The notes beneath the pieces were generated by a model. The model was not told the origin of the DNA, made no database searches, and was given only the letters and a program-made list of their open reading frames with translations. Position numbers and translations under genes: made by a program. Of a stretch of 64,000 nucleotides of DNA, positions 1 to 9,137 are shown piece after piece (the first letter of the stretch is position 1; every line of letters begins with the position of its first letter). This DNA is from Altererythrobacter lutimaris (GTDB lineage Bacteria > Pseudomonadota > Alphaproteobacteria > Sphingomonadales > Sphingomonadaceae): the NCBI RefSeq assembly GCF_013371495.1, contig NZ_JABWTA010000001.1, forward strand, positions 62,001 through 126,000, given 5' to 3'.

Positions 1-213
1 CAAAATCGGCTCGCGCAAAGCGGCTCGTCTGAGCGCGCGATCAAGCTGGTTGAGACGAGCTTTCTCGCACCGGGCATTCGGCTTGCGGTGGTTGAGTTTC
101 ACGGGCGCGAGATTCTGCTCGGCTGTTCCAAACAGGGTTTGACGCGGCTCGCTGAAGTGGAAGCGCGCGCTGCGGTGCCGAAACAGCCTAAGGCGCTGGA
201 GCAAGCACAATGA
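1..213 (+). CDS. fliO: Flagellar biosynthesis protein FliO, C-terminal part
   Basis: The first 70 codons of the window are open in the frame that stops at 211-213, overlapping the fliP start (ATGA). The peptide ends in a cytoplasmic tail with the pattern [12 protein letters not shown] followed by LTRLAEV, typical of the soluble FliO domain after its single membrane helix. FliO assists assembly of the FliP ring of the flagellar export gate. The N-terminus and the membrane helix lie outside the window. Position directly before fliP supports the call. The family is poorly conserved, so identity rests on context as much as on sequence. Confidence 0.8.
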   Translation, partial: QNRLAQSGSSERAIKLVETSFLAPGIRLAVVEFHGREILLGCSKQGLTRLAEVEARAAVPKQPKALEQAQ

Positions 214-1004
214 CAGGCCGCATCGCGCTTCTGATTGCTGCTATCGCGCTCGGCGCGGCGGCAATCCTCGCGCCGAGCATCGCTTATGCGCAAGCGCCGA
301 TCCCGCCCGTGGCGGCGGAAGGCGTTGGCAGCGCGATCGAGCGTGCGCTCGGTGCAGGCTCTGAAAGTTCTGACGCTCCCTTGTCGATATCGCTCCAGCT
401 GCTGCTGGTCATGGGTCTGCTTACGATCCTGCCCGCGCTGGTTCTGATGATGACGAGTTTCACCCGCATCATCATTGTTCTGGCGATCTTGCGGACGGCT
501 TTGGGTTTGCAACAAAGCCCGCCTAATCAGGTGCTTGTGGGCCTCGCTCTGTTCCTCTCACTATTCATCATGGCGCCCACTCTGGCTGATGTGAACACGC
601 TTGCACTCGCGCCGTACATGGCGGGACAGATGACAGCGGATCAGGCGATTGTCGCGGCAGGAGCAGAGTTTCATGAGTTCATGCTGCGCCAGACGCGCGA
701 AGCCAATCTTGCGATGTTTGCGGATATTGCGGGCAATCCGGGTTTCGCATCGCCTTCCGACATTCCCTATTCGATCCTGCTGCCCGCGTTCGTGACGAGC
801 GAGTTGGAAACCGCGTTCCAGATCGGCTTCATGCTGTTTCTGCCGTTTTTGGTGATCGACCTGGTTGTTGCGAGCGTGTTGATGTCGCTCGGCATGATGA
901 TGCTCTCGCCGACCATTGTCTCGCTCCCGTTCAAGCTGCTGCTGTTCGTATTGGTCGACGGCTGGGCGCTGCTGATGGGTTCGCTCGCCATGAGCTTTGC
1001 GTAG
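210..1004 (+). CDS. fliP: Flagellar type III export gate protein FliP
   Basis: Inner-membrane core component of the flagellar protein export gate (FliPQR). The 264-residue product starts with a cleavable signal peptide (hydrophobic residues 5-24, likely cut after AYA near residue 27), which is a FliP hallmark. It then has the family signature around [14 protein letters not shown] and the [15 protein letters not shown] segment. The C-terminus has the characteristic LFVLVDGW near the last membrane helix. Length is normal (about 245-265). The ATG overlaps the fliO stop, implying translational coupling, and fliQ follows after 15 bases. Function is firmly established for the family. Confidence 0.97.
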   Translation: MTGRIALLIAAIALGAAAILAPSIAYAQAPIPPVAAEGVGSAIERALGAGSESSDAPLSISLQLLLVMGLLTILPALVLMMTSFTRIIIVLAILRTALGLQQSPPNQVLVGLALFLSLFIMAPTLADVNTLALAPYMAGQMTADQAIVAAGAEFHEFMLRQTREANLAMFADIAGNPGFASPSDIPYSILLPAFVTSELETAFQIGFMLFLPFLVIDLVVASVLMSLGMMMLSPTIVSLPFKLLLFVLVDGWALLMGSLAMSFA

Positions 1005-1019
1005 CGGAGGGCGTAGGTA

Positions 1020-1292
1020 ATGCAGGATGATGCTGAGATTATGGCGCTTGCCGACCAGATGCTGTGGATTACGGCATTGGTCGCAGGGCCCGTTCTGGTG
1101 GCAGCGCTCGCGGTTGGCCTGATCGTCGGGATCATCCAGGCGGCGACTTCCGTCAACGAACAGACTTTAAGCTTCGTCCCAAAGCTGGCGATCACCGCTG
1201 CGATCATGGTGCTGATGGGCGGCGCGATGATGAGCTTGCTGACGGATTTCTCGCGCGAGATCTTCGCGCAGATTGCAGCGATTGCGCGCTGA
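1020..1292 (+). CDS. fliQ: Flagellar export gate protein FliQ
   Basis: A 90-residue protein with two membrane helices (about residues 17-40 and 55-75) joined by the conserved loop containing QAATSVNEQTLSFVPK, the FliQ signature. It forms the gate with FliP and FliR in the inner membrane at the base of the flagellar basal body. A GGAGGG Shine-Dalgarno-like stretch precedes the start. It lies 15 bases after fliP and 3 bases before fliR, in one operon. Confidence 0.96.
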   Translation: MQDDAEIMALADQMLWITALVAGPVLVAALAVGLIVGIIQAATSVNEQTLSFVPKLAITAAIMVLMGGAMMSLLTDFSREIFAQIAAIAR

Positions 1293-1295
1293 TCC

Positions 1296-2081
1296 ATGAA
1301 TGTCACCGATTTCGGCTTCGGCGCATTGGACGAGCAGCTCTGGACGCTGCTGATCCTGTCGATCCGCTGCGGAGCTGCGCTGATGGCCGCGCCTATGTTC
1401 GGCATGATGAGCGTGCCGGTGACGATCCGCGCGCTGTTCGGCTTCGTGCTTGCGCTGTTCATCATGAGCTGGATGCCCGTGCCGGATCTCCCGCCAATGC
1501 TTTCCTTGGAAGCGATGCTGATCGTGTTGCAAGAAGCACTGATCGGCGTAGCGCTGGGCTTCGTGCTGCAGATCGCCTTTGCAATTCCGTTGATTGCAGC
1601 CGAGCAGATCTCCGGCACCATGGGGCTTGCGATTGCGACTTCGGTTGATCCCAATACCGGCGCGCAGTCAGGGGCGATCGGGCAGTATTTCTCGCTGCTG
1701 ATGACGCTTATCTTCCTCAGCATTGGCGCGCATCTCATTTGGCTTGAGCTTATCCTGGAAAGCTATCGCGCGTTGCCGCCGGGTCTTGCGATCTTCACGC
1801 CGGAACGCGCCATGCAAGTGGTCAATTTCGCAGGGCTTGGTTTCCTGACCGCCGCTGCGATTGCCTTGCCGGTTGTGCTGGTCCTGCTGCTCGTCCAGAT
1901 CGTCACAGGCGTGCTGAGCCGCTCCGCGCCATCGCTTAACCTGTTCGCCCTGGGTTTGCCGGCTGGCGTTCTTGCGGGCCTTGCAGCCTTGATCGCATCC
2001 TCCGCCATCCTGTTCGAGCAATTCGTCGATCTGTCCGAGCTCTCGCTTGAACAAGTCGGCGCGCTGGTGGTGGCTCCATGA
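1296..2081 (+). CDS. fliR: Flagellar export gate protein FliR
   Basis: A 261-residue, strongly hydrophobic protein with about six membrane helices, the usual length for FliR. Motifs include the MAAPMFG segment after helix 1 and GFVLQIAFAIPLIAAEQIS in the middle, followed by the conserved MGLAIATSVDP. It completes the FliPQR gate. The 3' end overlaps the flhB start by four bases (ATGA), so the two are probably translationally coupled. Confidence 0.96.
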   Translation: MNVTDFGFGALDEQLWTLLILSIRCGAALMAAPMFGMMSVPVTIRALFGFVLALFIMSWMPVPDLPPMLSLEAMLIVLQEALIGVALGFVLQIAFAIPLIAAEQISGTMGLAIATSVDPNTGAQSGAIGQYFSLLMTLIFLSIGAHLIWLELILESYRALPPGLAIFTPERAMQVVNFAGLGFLTAAAIALPVVLVLLLVQIVTGVLSRSAPSLNLFALGLPAGVLAGLAALIASSAILFEQFVDLSELSLEQVGALVVAP

Positions 2082-3211
2082 GCGAGCAACCGGCGGGCGA
2101 GAAGAGTTTTGAGCCGACGGAAAAGCGGCTGCGCGATGCGACCAAGAAAGGCGACGTTCTGCGCAGCCGTGAGGTCGCAACCGCTGTCGCAGTGGCCGTG
2201 GGCGGCGGCTGGCTCTTGATGGGCGGGCCATGGCTCTTGGAAGGGTTGCGCAGCGTTGCACAAGTCGGCTTCCGCTTCGATCACGGCGCGCTGGAGAGCT
2301 TCTCCGCAGGCGCACGTTTCAGCCACGCGCTCGAAGCTCTCTTGCCGCCGATCCTGTTCCTCGGCCTCACCGTGCTGATCTTCACAGTCGCATCGCAATT
2401 GGTCTTCGGCGACGGGCGCTGGGTCAACGCCAATGCCGCGCCCAAGGGCTCGCGCATCAATCCGCTTTCAGGGCTCAAGCGCATGTTCGGCACGCAAGGC
2501 CTGATCGAGCTCGGCAAGAGTTTGCTTAAGCTCATCCTGCTCGGCGGCATTGCTATGTGGTGGGCGTGGACGAATATGCCGGGGCTTATCAAGCTGGGGC
2601 GGGGCGCCTTTCAAGGACAACTGGCCGCAGGCTGGGATGCAGCGGTCATGCTGGTCGGCCTGCTCGCGCTCGGCCTGTTTGTGATCGCCTTGATCGACTA
2701 TCCGATCCAGCTGGTCCGCCGCATCGGCAGGCTGAAGATGACGCAGCAGGAACTGCGCGACGAGACCAAGGAAACTGAAGGCTCCCCGGAAAAGAAAATG
2801 GCGCAGAAACAGCGTCAGCGTGACATGGCGAGAGCAGGCGTGTCAGGCGCCATGGAGAAAGCGCAATTCCTTCTGACGAACCCGACTCATTTTGCGATTG
2901 CGCTTACGTATGATCCGCTACTCGCACCTGCACCGATTGTGCTCGCCAAAGGGCGCGGTGAAAAAGCGCTCGCAATGCGCGAGCTGGCAGCGGAAAAGAA
3001 ATTGCCGGTGCTCGAATACCCGGCCTTGGCCCGCTCGGTGTACTTCACCACGCGCGAAAACCAGGTCATCCGCGAAGAGCTTTACATCGCGATCGCTTCG
3101 CTCGTCGCTTTCGTCATGTCGTTGAAACGCGGCGAGAAACCGCGCCGTCCGCAGGTCGATGTGCCTGTCGCTTTGCGCTTTGATGCAGACGGCAATTTGC
3201 AAAAGGCTTAA
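2078..3211 (+). CDS. flhB: Flagellar export switch protein FlhB
   Basis: Membrane-anchored, self-cleaving substrate-specificity switch of the flagellar type III export apparatus. The 377-residue protein begins with EKSFEPTEKRLRDA, typical of the family, has four membrane segments up to about residue 210, and carries the autocleavage motif NPTH at residues 268-271 in the cytoplasmic domain. Cleavage between N and P switches export from rod/hook to filament subunits. The short charged tail after residue 355 is variable in the family. The start overlaps the fliR stop. Confidence 0.97.
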   Translation: MSEQPAGEKSFEPTEKRLRDATKKGDVLRSREVATAVAVAVGGGWLLMGGPWLLEGLRSVAQVGFRFDHGALESFSAGARFSHALEALLPPILFLGLTVLIFTVASQLVFGDGRWVNANAAPKGSRINPLSGLKRMFGTQGLIELGKSLLKLILLGGIAMWWAWTNMPGLIKLGRGAFQGQLAAGWDAAVMLVGLLALGLFVIALIDYPIQLVRRIGRLKMTQQELRDETKETEGSPEKKMAQKQRQRDMARAGVSGAMEKAQFLLTNPTHFAIALTYDPLLAPAPIVLAKGRGEKALAMRELAAEKKLPVLEYPALARSVYFTTRENQVIREELYIAIASLVAFVMSLKRGEKPRRPQVDVPVALRFDADGNLQKA

Positions 3212-3223
3212 GCATCGCGCGGC

Positions 3224-4672
3224 ATGGCCGTTTTAGAGGGCATGGAAACAGCTCTCTCATCGATTGTCGGAACCCTTGGCGGCGGTAGCGGCGTGGACAT
3301 GGTCAAGCTTGCAGCGGACTTGTCTGCTGCCCGTTTCGCCCCTGCTATCGCGCAGCTTGAAGCGCGTAATGAAGAGCTTCAGACGCGTATCAGCGCAGCC
3401 TCGGATCTCCGCAATCAGCTCTCGCAGCTTTCGAGCGCATTGGGCGACCGGATGCGCAATGGCGACCTCGCTCCTGCAGCGCGCCTCACAAACCCCTCCA
3501 TCGCTGACGTTTCCGTCCTGCCGGGCGCAAACCCAAGCGGGACCTATTCGCTGGAAGTCACGCAACTGGCGGATGCACAGACGCTGGTCATGCCAGCCTA
3601 TGGCAGCAGCGAGGATTTTGTCGGCGAAGGCACGCTCACTTTGCGTTTTGGTACTGTCGCAGGCGGAGGCTTCACCGCTGACACCGAGCGTGCAGCAATT
3701 GATATTGCTATCGCTCCCGATGACACGCTCGCCGATGTCGCGCGTAAGATCAACGGCACTGGTAGCGGCGTGACGGCCTATGTTGCCGATGGCACCAATG
3801 GCGCGCAGCTCGTCATTAAGGGCGAGCAAGGCGATGCGAACGGCTTTGTTTTGGAAGCCGCGCCGGCTGGCGGGGGAAGCGGCGCGCCGGGTAGTCTCGA
3901 TTATCTCGGCTGGAACCCGGCGAGCGATACAGGTCAGCAACGCAGCACGGCTCAGGATGCGATCTTCCGCTTCGACACTATCGAAATGCGCAGCCAGTCC
4001 AACACTGTCTCTGACTTGCCGGGCGGGCTCAGCGCCGAGTTGACGTCCACCAATATCGGAGCGCCTGCAACAATCGGCTTTGCCTCACGCAATGATGCAA
4101 TTGGCGCTGTGATGGGCGACCTTGTGGCCGCTCTGAATGACATTACCAGCAATCTGCGCGATGTCGCCAATCCGCTTGGCGGAGAGCTTGGCCGTGATGC
4201 CGGTGCGCGCGGGCTGAAGCGTGCTCTCTCCGGCCTGACGTCCGAAGTCATCATGCCTAATACAGCGCCGGGTGAACCGAGCCGGCTGTCAGATCTTGGT
4301 GTCTCGATCAATCGCGACGGCTCCTTCAGCTTTGACAGCGCGCGCTTGAACGAAAGCCTGGCAGAGAACCCGACAGCCACAGCGGCCATGTTCACCACCG
4401 GCCTGTTCGGTATCTTCGCGACGATTGACGATATCTCGCGCTCAATGGGGGCTCCGGGCGATCCCGGCTCGCTCGCTGGCTCAGTCGCCCGCTACACGCA
4501 GCAAGTGGAACGCAATGATGAACGTCTGGCGCGCGTGACAGAGCAGCAGGACAAACTGCGCGAGACCATGACCAGCCAGTTTATCGCCGCTGATCGTAAT
4601 GTGTCTGCTTCGCAGTCGACCTTGGACTTCATCCGGTCTCAGATCGAGATCTGGAACAACACGAATAATTGA
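3224..4672 (+). CDS. fliD: Flagellar filament cap protein FliD
   Basis: Cap protein that helps flagellin fold at the filament tip. The 482-residue product has the FliD N-terminal domain (GSGVDMVKLAADLSAARFAP, then a heptad-rich coiled coil) and a C-terminal coiled coil ending in SQSTLDFIRSQIEIW. The middle is beta-rich and variable. The ATG at 3224 is 12 bases after flhB; an in-frame ATG at 3242 is an alternative, but neither has a convincing ribosome site. fliS follows with overlapping stop and start. Having fliD-fliS directly behind flhB, rather than with flagellin, is unusual compared with the enteric arrangement. Confidence 0.92.
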   Translation: MAVLEGMETALSSIVGTLGGGSGVDMVKLAADLSAARFAPAIAQLEARNEELQTRISAASDLRNQLSQLSSALGDRMRNGDLAPAARLTNPSIADVSVLPGANPSGTYSLEVTQLADAQTLVMPAYGSSEDFVGEGTLTLRFGTVAGGGFTADTERAAIDIAIAPDDTLADVARKINGTGSGVTAYVADGTNGAQLVIKGEQGDANGFVLEAAPAGGGSGAPGSLDYLGWNPASDTGQQRSTAQDAIFRFDTIEMRSQSNTVSDLPGGLSAELTSTNIGAPATIGFASRNDAIGAVMGDLVAALNDITSNLRDVANPLGGELGRDAGARGLKRALSGLTSEVIMPNTAPGEPSRLSDLGVSINRDGSFSFDSARLNESLAENPTATAAMFTTGLFGIFATIDDISRSMGAPGDPGSLAGSVARYTQQVERNDERLARVTEQQDKLRETMTSQFIAADRNVSASQSTLDFIRSQIEIWNNTNN

Positions 4673-5082
4673 TGATGATGCCGCTTACCGCCAATCCCGC
4701 TGAAGCCTATCGCCGCGTTGAACTCGATGCGCGGATCGAAGGGTCTGACGGCACGAAGCTCACGCAGATTTGCTTGGAGGCAGTCGTGCAGGCGCTTGCG
4801 AGCGCGCATGCGGCGGCCAAGCGCGATGATCGCATGGAGCTGACCGATGCGCTCAGCCGGGCAGGGCAGATCATTCTCGGGCTGGAGCGAGCGGTCGATT
4901 CTACCAATCCGATGAGCGCGACTTTGCGAGAATTCTACAGCGCGGCGAGCCTGCAAGTGCGGCAGATCACGATCCGCTATGATGAGAATATGCTTGTGAC
5001 ATTGCGGCAGGACTTCATCGACGTCATGGATGCGATGGACGCGGCACGGCGTGCAGAAGCGAGTGCGCCGCAAGCGGCTTAG
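4672..5082 (+). CDS. fliS: Flagellin export chaperone FliS
   Basis: A small, nearly all-helical protein (136 residues from the first ATG) that fits FliS, the cytoplasmic chaperone that binds the flagellin C-terminus. Typical elements are the N-terminal NPAEAYRRVELDARI, close to the family's AYxxxxx pattern, and the helix ending in RAGQIILGLERAVD. Three consecutive ATG codons (4672, 4675, 4678) could each start translation. The first overlaps the fliD stop as ATGA and is preferred. Last gene of the flagellar run; the strand continues but the function changes after a 51-base gap. Confidence 0.88.
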   Translation: MMMPLTANPAEAYRRVELDARIEGSDGTKLTQICLEAVVQALASAHAAAKRDDRMELTDALSRAGQIILGLERAVDSTNPMSATLREFYSAASLQVRQITIRYDENMLVTLRQDFIDVMDAMDAARRAEASAPQAA

Positions 5083-5133
5083 TGCCTATGCCATGGGGAT
5101 GGGGGTTGCAGCGACGGAGGTTCGCCCGCATTA

Positions 5134-5868
5134 ATGCTCGCCACTATGAGTGCGGGGGCAAACCAGAAAAGCAATGACGCTGCCGCGTCGCGCCGCGCTG
5201 CGATCACAGCAGAGTTCGATGCCTGGGCGCCGAGCTATGAAAGCGGCAGGCTTGCCCCGTGGTATCAGATGCATGCGCGCGAAGTGTTTGGGCATCTCGA
5301 TTTGGCGAATGTCCGCCGCGTGCTCGACATCGGTTGCGGGACAGGCTGGGCGCTAAGACAGCTCGCGGCTGAGCATCCGAAAATCGAGTTTCACGGTATT
5401 GATCTGTCGCCAAGGATGATCGCAGAGGCAGAGCAGCGCGCCACGTCAGAGGGCTTCAGCAATGTCGCTTTCCATCAGGGCGATTGGGAGAAATTGAGGC
5501 CAGAAATCGCGGCTGGCAAACACGCCGTTCAGCCCGGCTTTGATCTGGCGCTCGCGCTCAGCAGCTTGCACTACATGGCTGATCTGAAAGCGGCACTGGC
5601 GCATATAAGGGAAAGCCTCTATGCAGGCGGCAAGCTGGTGCTGGTAGAGCGAGACACGCAAGGCTCGTCACTCACTCGGCTATGGGGCGCATTACACAAA
5701 TTTGTTCTGAGGGACGGTGTCGAATTTGCTGATACCGGGGAGCTGATGACGATGATGCAATCAGTCGGATTTGAAGACGTGCGGGTTCTGGCTCGTAAGC
5801 GTCAATTCTTGCGGCATGGTAAGCTGTTTACGAGCGTGGTTCTCATCGAAGGGGCTCGTAGCAAGTGA
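5134..5868 (+). CDS. Class I SAM-dependent methyltransferase
   Basis: A 244-residue soluble protein with a standard SAM-binding fold: motif I LDIGCGTG at residues 64-71, the acidic end of strand 2 in HGIDLS, and an active-site region with the LALALSSLHYMADL segment. The N-terminal FDAWAPSYES is common in UbiE/Methyltransf_11-type enzymes. The substrate is unknown. It overlaps the next gene (an epimerase) by four bases and forms with it and the acyltransferase at 6955 a three-gene cassette repeated in diverged form at 32198-34495. That context suggests methylation of a sugar or lipid-linked glycan. An ATG at 5146 is an alternative start. Confidence 0.85.
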   Translation: MLATMSAGANQKSNDAAASRRAAITAEFDAWAPSYESGRLAPWYQMHAREVFGHLDLANVRRVLDIGCGTGWALRQLAAEHPKIEFHGIDLSPRMIAEAEQRATSEGFSNVAFHQGDWEKLRPEIAAGKHAVQPGFDLALALSSLHYMADLKAALAHIRESLYAGGKLVLVERDTQGSSLTRLWGALHKFVLRDGVEFADTGELMTMMQSVGFEDVRVLARKRQFLRHGKLFTSVVLIEGARSK

Positions 5869-6920
5869 GCCTGCCGGATAGCTCCTTGATGGCTGTGCGT
5901 GCGGCGGAGCGCGAGCTCAAAGGCAAGAAATGCCTGGTGACAGGCGCGGGCGGGTTTATCGGCGGTGCCTTGCTTACGCGCTTGCGCGACATCGGCGCAG
6001 ATGCGCTGGGTACGACGATTGACCAGGAACAATGCGACAAGCTTCGCAGTAAAGGCCACCGTGCAGCGGTTTTCGACTTGAAGCAGACGAAGGATGCTGT
6101 GCCGCTGCTCGAAGGCGTTGAGATCGTCTTCAATGTCGCTGCTATGTTCAATGAAACCGAAGCCTCTGAAGCAGAATATTTTGAAGTCAATGAAACCGCA
6201 ACAATGGCCTTTGCAGAAGCAGCTTACGATGCCGGGGTGAAGCGTTTCGTCCATGTCAGCACGGTGGGTGTGCATGGCGATGTCATGGAAATCCCTGCGA
6301 CCGAGGAATCGCCATTCAATCCGATGGATAGCTATCACCGTTCCAAGCTGGCTGGCGAGCGGGCGATCCTGATGATGGCGCGCGAGCTTGGCGAGGACGA
6401 GATGGTCATCACTGTCAACCGCCCGGCGATGGTCTACGGCCCGGGCGATATGCGGCAGCTGAAGCTTTTTCGCCTGATTGCGCGCGAGAATTTCGTGATG
6501 ATCGGGAGCGGTAATACGCTCGCGCATTTCGGCTATATCGATGATCAAGTGGACTCGCTGCTGCTGTCCGCTGTCGCGCCGCGCGATCAGGTTCATGCGG
6601 AAGCCTTCAACATCGCCTCTGGCAAGCCGATTACATTGAACGATGCAGTCAAGGTCATCGCTAAAGCGCTCGATATGGAGAGCCCGGATACGCGGCTGCC
6701 ATTGGCACCGGTCATGCTGCTGGCGACCGCGATCGAGCTGTTGTGCAAGCCTTTCGGTATCCGCCCGCCTTTGTCGCGGCGTCGGGTGGGTTTCTTCACG
6801 CACAACCGCGCGTTTGACCTTGCCAAAGCGCAAGAGCGGATGCGCTACGAGCCGCGCGTTGATCTGCCGGAAGGCGCACGCAAGACTGTCCAATGGTACC
6901 GCGAACGCGATCTTCTGTGA
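5865..6920 (+). CDS. Extended SDR: NAD-dependent epimerase/dehydratase
   Basis: A 351-residue nucleotide-sugar-type extended short-chain dehydrogenase. The Rossmann motif TGAGGFIG is at residues 26-33, the active-site pair is in SYHRSK, and NRPAMVYGPGD is the typical substrate-pocket strand. The C-terminal third ends in a WYRERDLL helix as in related NAD-epimerases. The GTG start overlaps the methyltransferase stop; an ATG nine codons in is possible. Its closest relative in the window is the protein at 32909-33889, with the same YGPGD, RRR-FF-RAFD and WYREE/RD landmarks. Likely role: modifying a sugar for the surface polysaccharide. The reaction cannot be read from the sequence. Confidence 0.85.
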   Translation: MSLPDSSLMAVRAAERELKGKKCLVTGAGGFIGGALLTRLRDIGADALGTTIDQEQCDKLRSKGHRAAVFDLKQTKDAVPLLEGVEIVFNVAAMFNETEASEAEYFEVNETATMAFAEAAYDAGVKRFVHVSTVGVHGDVMEIPATEESPFNPMDSYHRSKLAGERAILMMARELGEDEMVITVNRPAMVYGPGDMRQLKLFRLIARENFVMIGSGNTLAHFGYIDDQVDSLLLSAVAPRDQVHAEAFNIASGKPITLNDAVKVIAKALDMESPDTRLPLAPVMLLATAIELLCKPFGIRPPLSRRRVGFFTHNRAFDLAKAQERMRYEPRVDLPEGARKTVQWYRERDLL

Positions 6921-6954
6921 TCCTGGCTAGACCAGCGTCATCAGGTCTTGCGCC

Positions 6955-7506
6955 ATGCTGACAGCGCGCCAGAAAATGTGGCTCGGGATCAGGCGGGTCC
7001 TTACTCCGAAGATAATCGTCTCGCTGATATACTACTTCAAATATGGCGCCCGGGTGAGCCCGCGTGCGGAAGTGGAGCTGAATTCCAACCTTGTCCTGGG
7101 GCGCGATTGCCGCATCGGTCCGTTCGTGAAGATCAAGGCCTTTACCGGCCCCTTGCATATCGGCGCGCGGGCCAGGATTGAAGCGGGTTGCTTCATCACG
7201 TCGCGCGAAGGCGGGACCATGATCGGTGATGATTTTGTCTCAGGGCCCGATGCTAAAGTCATTTGCGGCAATTACCGCTATGATCAGAAAGGCGTGCATT
7301 TGGAGGACCTTGGCGGCTCATCCAAAGGCATTGTCATCGGCGACCGGGTTTCGATTGGAGCAGGCGCCATGATCGCTGATGGCGCCAAGCTCGGCGATGA
7401 TACGCAAGTGTTGCCTGGCGCGCTTGTCAATCGGCCTTTCAAAGGCGGTATTGTCCTTGGCGGCTCGCCTGCGCGCAGGATCAAGCCTGAGGAGGATGCG
7501 GATTAG
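6955..7506 (+). CDS. Hexapeptide-repeat (left-handed beta-helix) acyltransferase
   Basis: A 183-residue protein of the trimeric LbH acyltransferase class (WbbJ/LacA-like). From about residue 50 it shows repeating turns of the [LIV]-G-x4 type (LHIGARARIEAG, MIGDDFVSGPD, IVIGDRVSIGAGA), the usual KGVHLED segment and the terminal GGSPARRI. Such enzymes O- or N-acylate sugars from acyl-CoA, sometimes from acyl-ACP. The N-terminal 40 residues (RVLTPKIIVSLIYYFKYGA) are shared with the paralog at 33959-34495. The stop overlaps the stop of the converging flippase gene (7503-7506). Confidence 0.88.
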   Translation: MLTARQKMWLGIRRVLTPKIIVSLIYYFKYGARVSPRAEVELNSNLVLGRDCRIGPFVKIKAFTGPLHIGARARIEAGCFITSREGGTMIGDDFVSGPDAKVICGNYRYDQKGVHLEDLGGSSKGIVIGDRVSIGAGAMIADGAKLGDDTQVLPGALVNRPFKGGIVLGGSPARRIKPEEDAD

Positions 7507-9032
7507 CCCGCTTTGATCTGGATTTTCGCAAGGCCTGACTTCGCGATATCGAGCATATGCGTTTCCGCGCCTTCCGGGCGGCCTCGTGCGTACCACAAGC
7601 CTGCAATTGTAGCGCAGTACGTGATCGCGCCAAGCGCGACGAGCAGTCCGAATTCCACTGCGATCTGGAACAGATATATTGACGGCGCAAAGCTGATGGA
7701 AGCGGCCCAGACGACCGCGCTCATGACCAGAGCAGCGATCACTGGTCTCGCCGCCAGCCTCACATGATCTCCGACTGTCACGGGACTGATCCGTGCGATC
7801 AGCATCATGTTGAGGAGTGCATTGATCGCAGCGGCAATCGCACGCCCATATAGCGCGCCCAGGATCACGTCATTGCCTGTCCTGAGACCCCAGATGATGC
7901 CGAGAGCCATGAGTGGCAGCCGGATCAGCATTCCGCGCAAGTCGCGATTGAAAAGCGCTTTGGTGTCTCCGGTCGCCATAGCAACCGGGTTCAACGACTG
8001 GAGCAGCCGGCAAGCGACACAGAATGCGAGGATCTGGATATAGGGCACGGCTGGCAGCCACTTATCGCTCAACAAAAGCCGCACGACGGGGTCAGAGAGC
8101 AAGGCAAGCCCGACCGCCATGGGAAGGATGCCGGTCACCAGCACACCTTGCGCATCGACATAGGCTTGGCGCAGCCGCGCCGCATCGGAACGAATGCGCG
8201 AGAATGCGGGAAACAGCATGTGCGAAACCGGATGCAATATCTCGCGCGAGATAATGCCGGAGGTCCGCTCTGCCATCGAAAACTGACCGATCGCTGCAGA
8301 CGGCACGAACAGGCCAAGCACCATAGGGTCCGTGCGCCAGTTAATCGTCTGGACCCACATGCCGAGCGTCATCCATACCGAGAAATGCACGAGTTCGCGC
8401 CAATGCGATAATGTGATGCGCGGCCTGTAAGGTGCAAACAAATATGACAGAATGACGCGTGCCAATTGCGAAGCGAGAATGCCGATGGGAAGCGCAAAAT
8501 AGCTGCCCGTTGCCCAGGCAATCCCGACTGTCACAATCAAGCCGACCACTTTGTCCGCCATGTCGAGCGCGACCATGGCGCGGAAATCCAGCTCGCGCTG
8601 ATAGAGGATGAATTTCGGACTGATCAGCGCGCCGATAAAAGCGATCCCTGCAAAGATGTAGAGGACTTCGACCAGCCGCATGTCATCGTAGAATTGCGCA
8701 ACCGGGATCGCCAGAAGCGCGGTTGTGCTGCTCATCAAAGCAGCGCGGATGATGTTGATGGTAAATGCGGAATCGAAGTGTCCATCTTCGAGGTCTTCGA
8801 CATGGATCAGAGCCTGGCTGACCGACAGCTCGCTAACCATTGTGATCAGCAGCGATACGGCTGTCGCGATCGCGAACAGACCGAAATCATCAGGCGCAAG
8901 TAGCCGTGCCAAAAGGATAATGCTGGTAAACGAGATCGCTGCATTGACGATCCGTGCACCGCCCATCCAGGCGGCCCCGGCGACCAGTTTGTCGCGCCGA
9001 CCGGGCTCTTCCATGGGCGTTTCACCGCTCAT
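7503..9032 (-). CDS. Polysaccharide flippase, MOP superfamily (Wzx-like)
   Basis: An integral membrane protein of about 509 residues with roughly 12-14 hydrophobic helices and the MOP-family N-terminus (a membrane helix followed by ARLLAPDDFGLFAIATAV). It would flip an undecaprenyl-linked repeat unit across the inner membrane. The start is taken as the ATG at 9032 (MSGETPMEEPG); a TTG at 9080 would add 16 residues, but a GAGGG directly abuts it and is too close to serve as a ribosome site. It converges on the acyltransferase with overlapping stops. A second, shorter flippase is at 36864, suggesting that more than one glycan is made here. Confidence 0.85.
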   Translation of the reverse strand: MSGETPMEEPGRRDKLVAGAAWMGGARIVNAAISFTSIILLARLLAPDDFGLFAIATAVSLLITMVSELSVSQALIHVEDLEDGHFDSAFTINIIRAALMSSTTALLAIPVAQFYDDMRLVEVLYIFAGIAFIGALISPKFILYQRELDFRAMVALDMADKVVGLIVTVGIAWATGSYFALPIGILASQLARVILSYLFAPYRPRITLSHWRELVHFSVWMTLGMWVQTINWRTDPMVLGLFVPSAAIGQFSMAERTSGIISREILHPVSHMLFPAFSRIRSDAARLRQAYVDAQGVLVTGILPMAVGLALLSDPVVRLLLSDKWLPAVPYIQILAFCVACRLLQSLNPVAMATGDTKALFNRDLRGMLIRLPLMALGIIWGLRTGNDVILGALYGRAIAAAINALLNMMLIARISPVTVGDHVRLAARPVIAALVMSAVVWAASISFAPSIYLFQIAVEFGLLVALGAITYCATIAGLWYARGRPEGAETHMLDIAKSGLAKIQIKAG

Positions 9033-9137
9033 GCTGTGTGCGTCCCGTTGCGATACAGTTGTGACGCAGCGCTCGCGCAACCCTCGCTTATGGGCAATCC
9101 AACAATCCCATATTTACCAAGGGTTAGAACGGGTCTG

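Noticed and set aside
767..1738. A 323-codon open frame on the minus strand opposite fliP, fliQ and fliR
   Set aside because: It is the mirror of three certain flagellar genes, is Ser/Ile-rich, has no ribosome site and no recognisable domain. Long antisense frames are expected in GC-rich coding DNA.
5802..6893. A 363-codon minus-strand open frame opposite the epimerase gene
   Set aside because: His/Arg-rich composition typical of antisense reading; the + strand has a clear Rossmann motif and coupled start.
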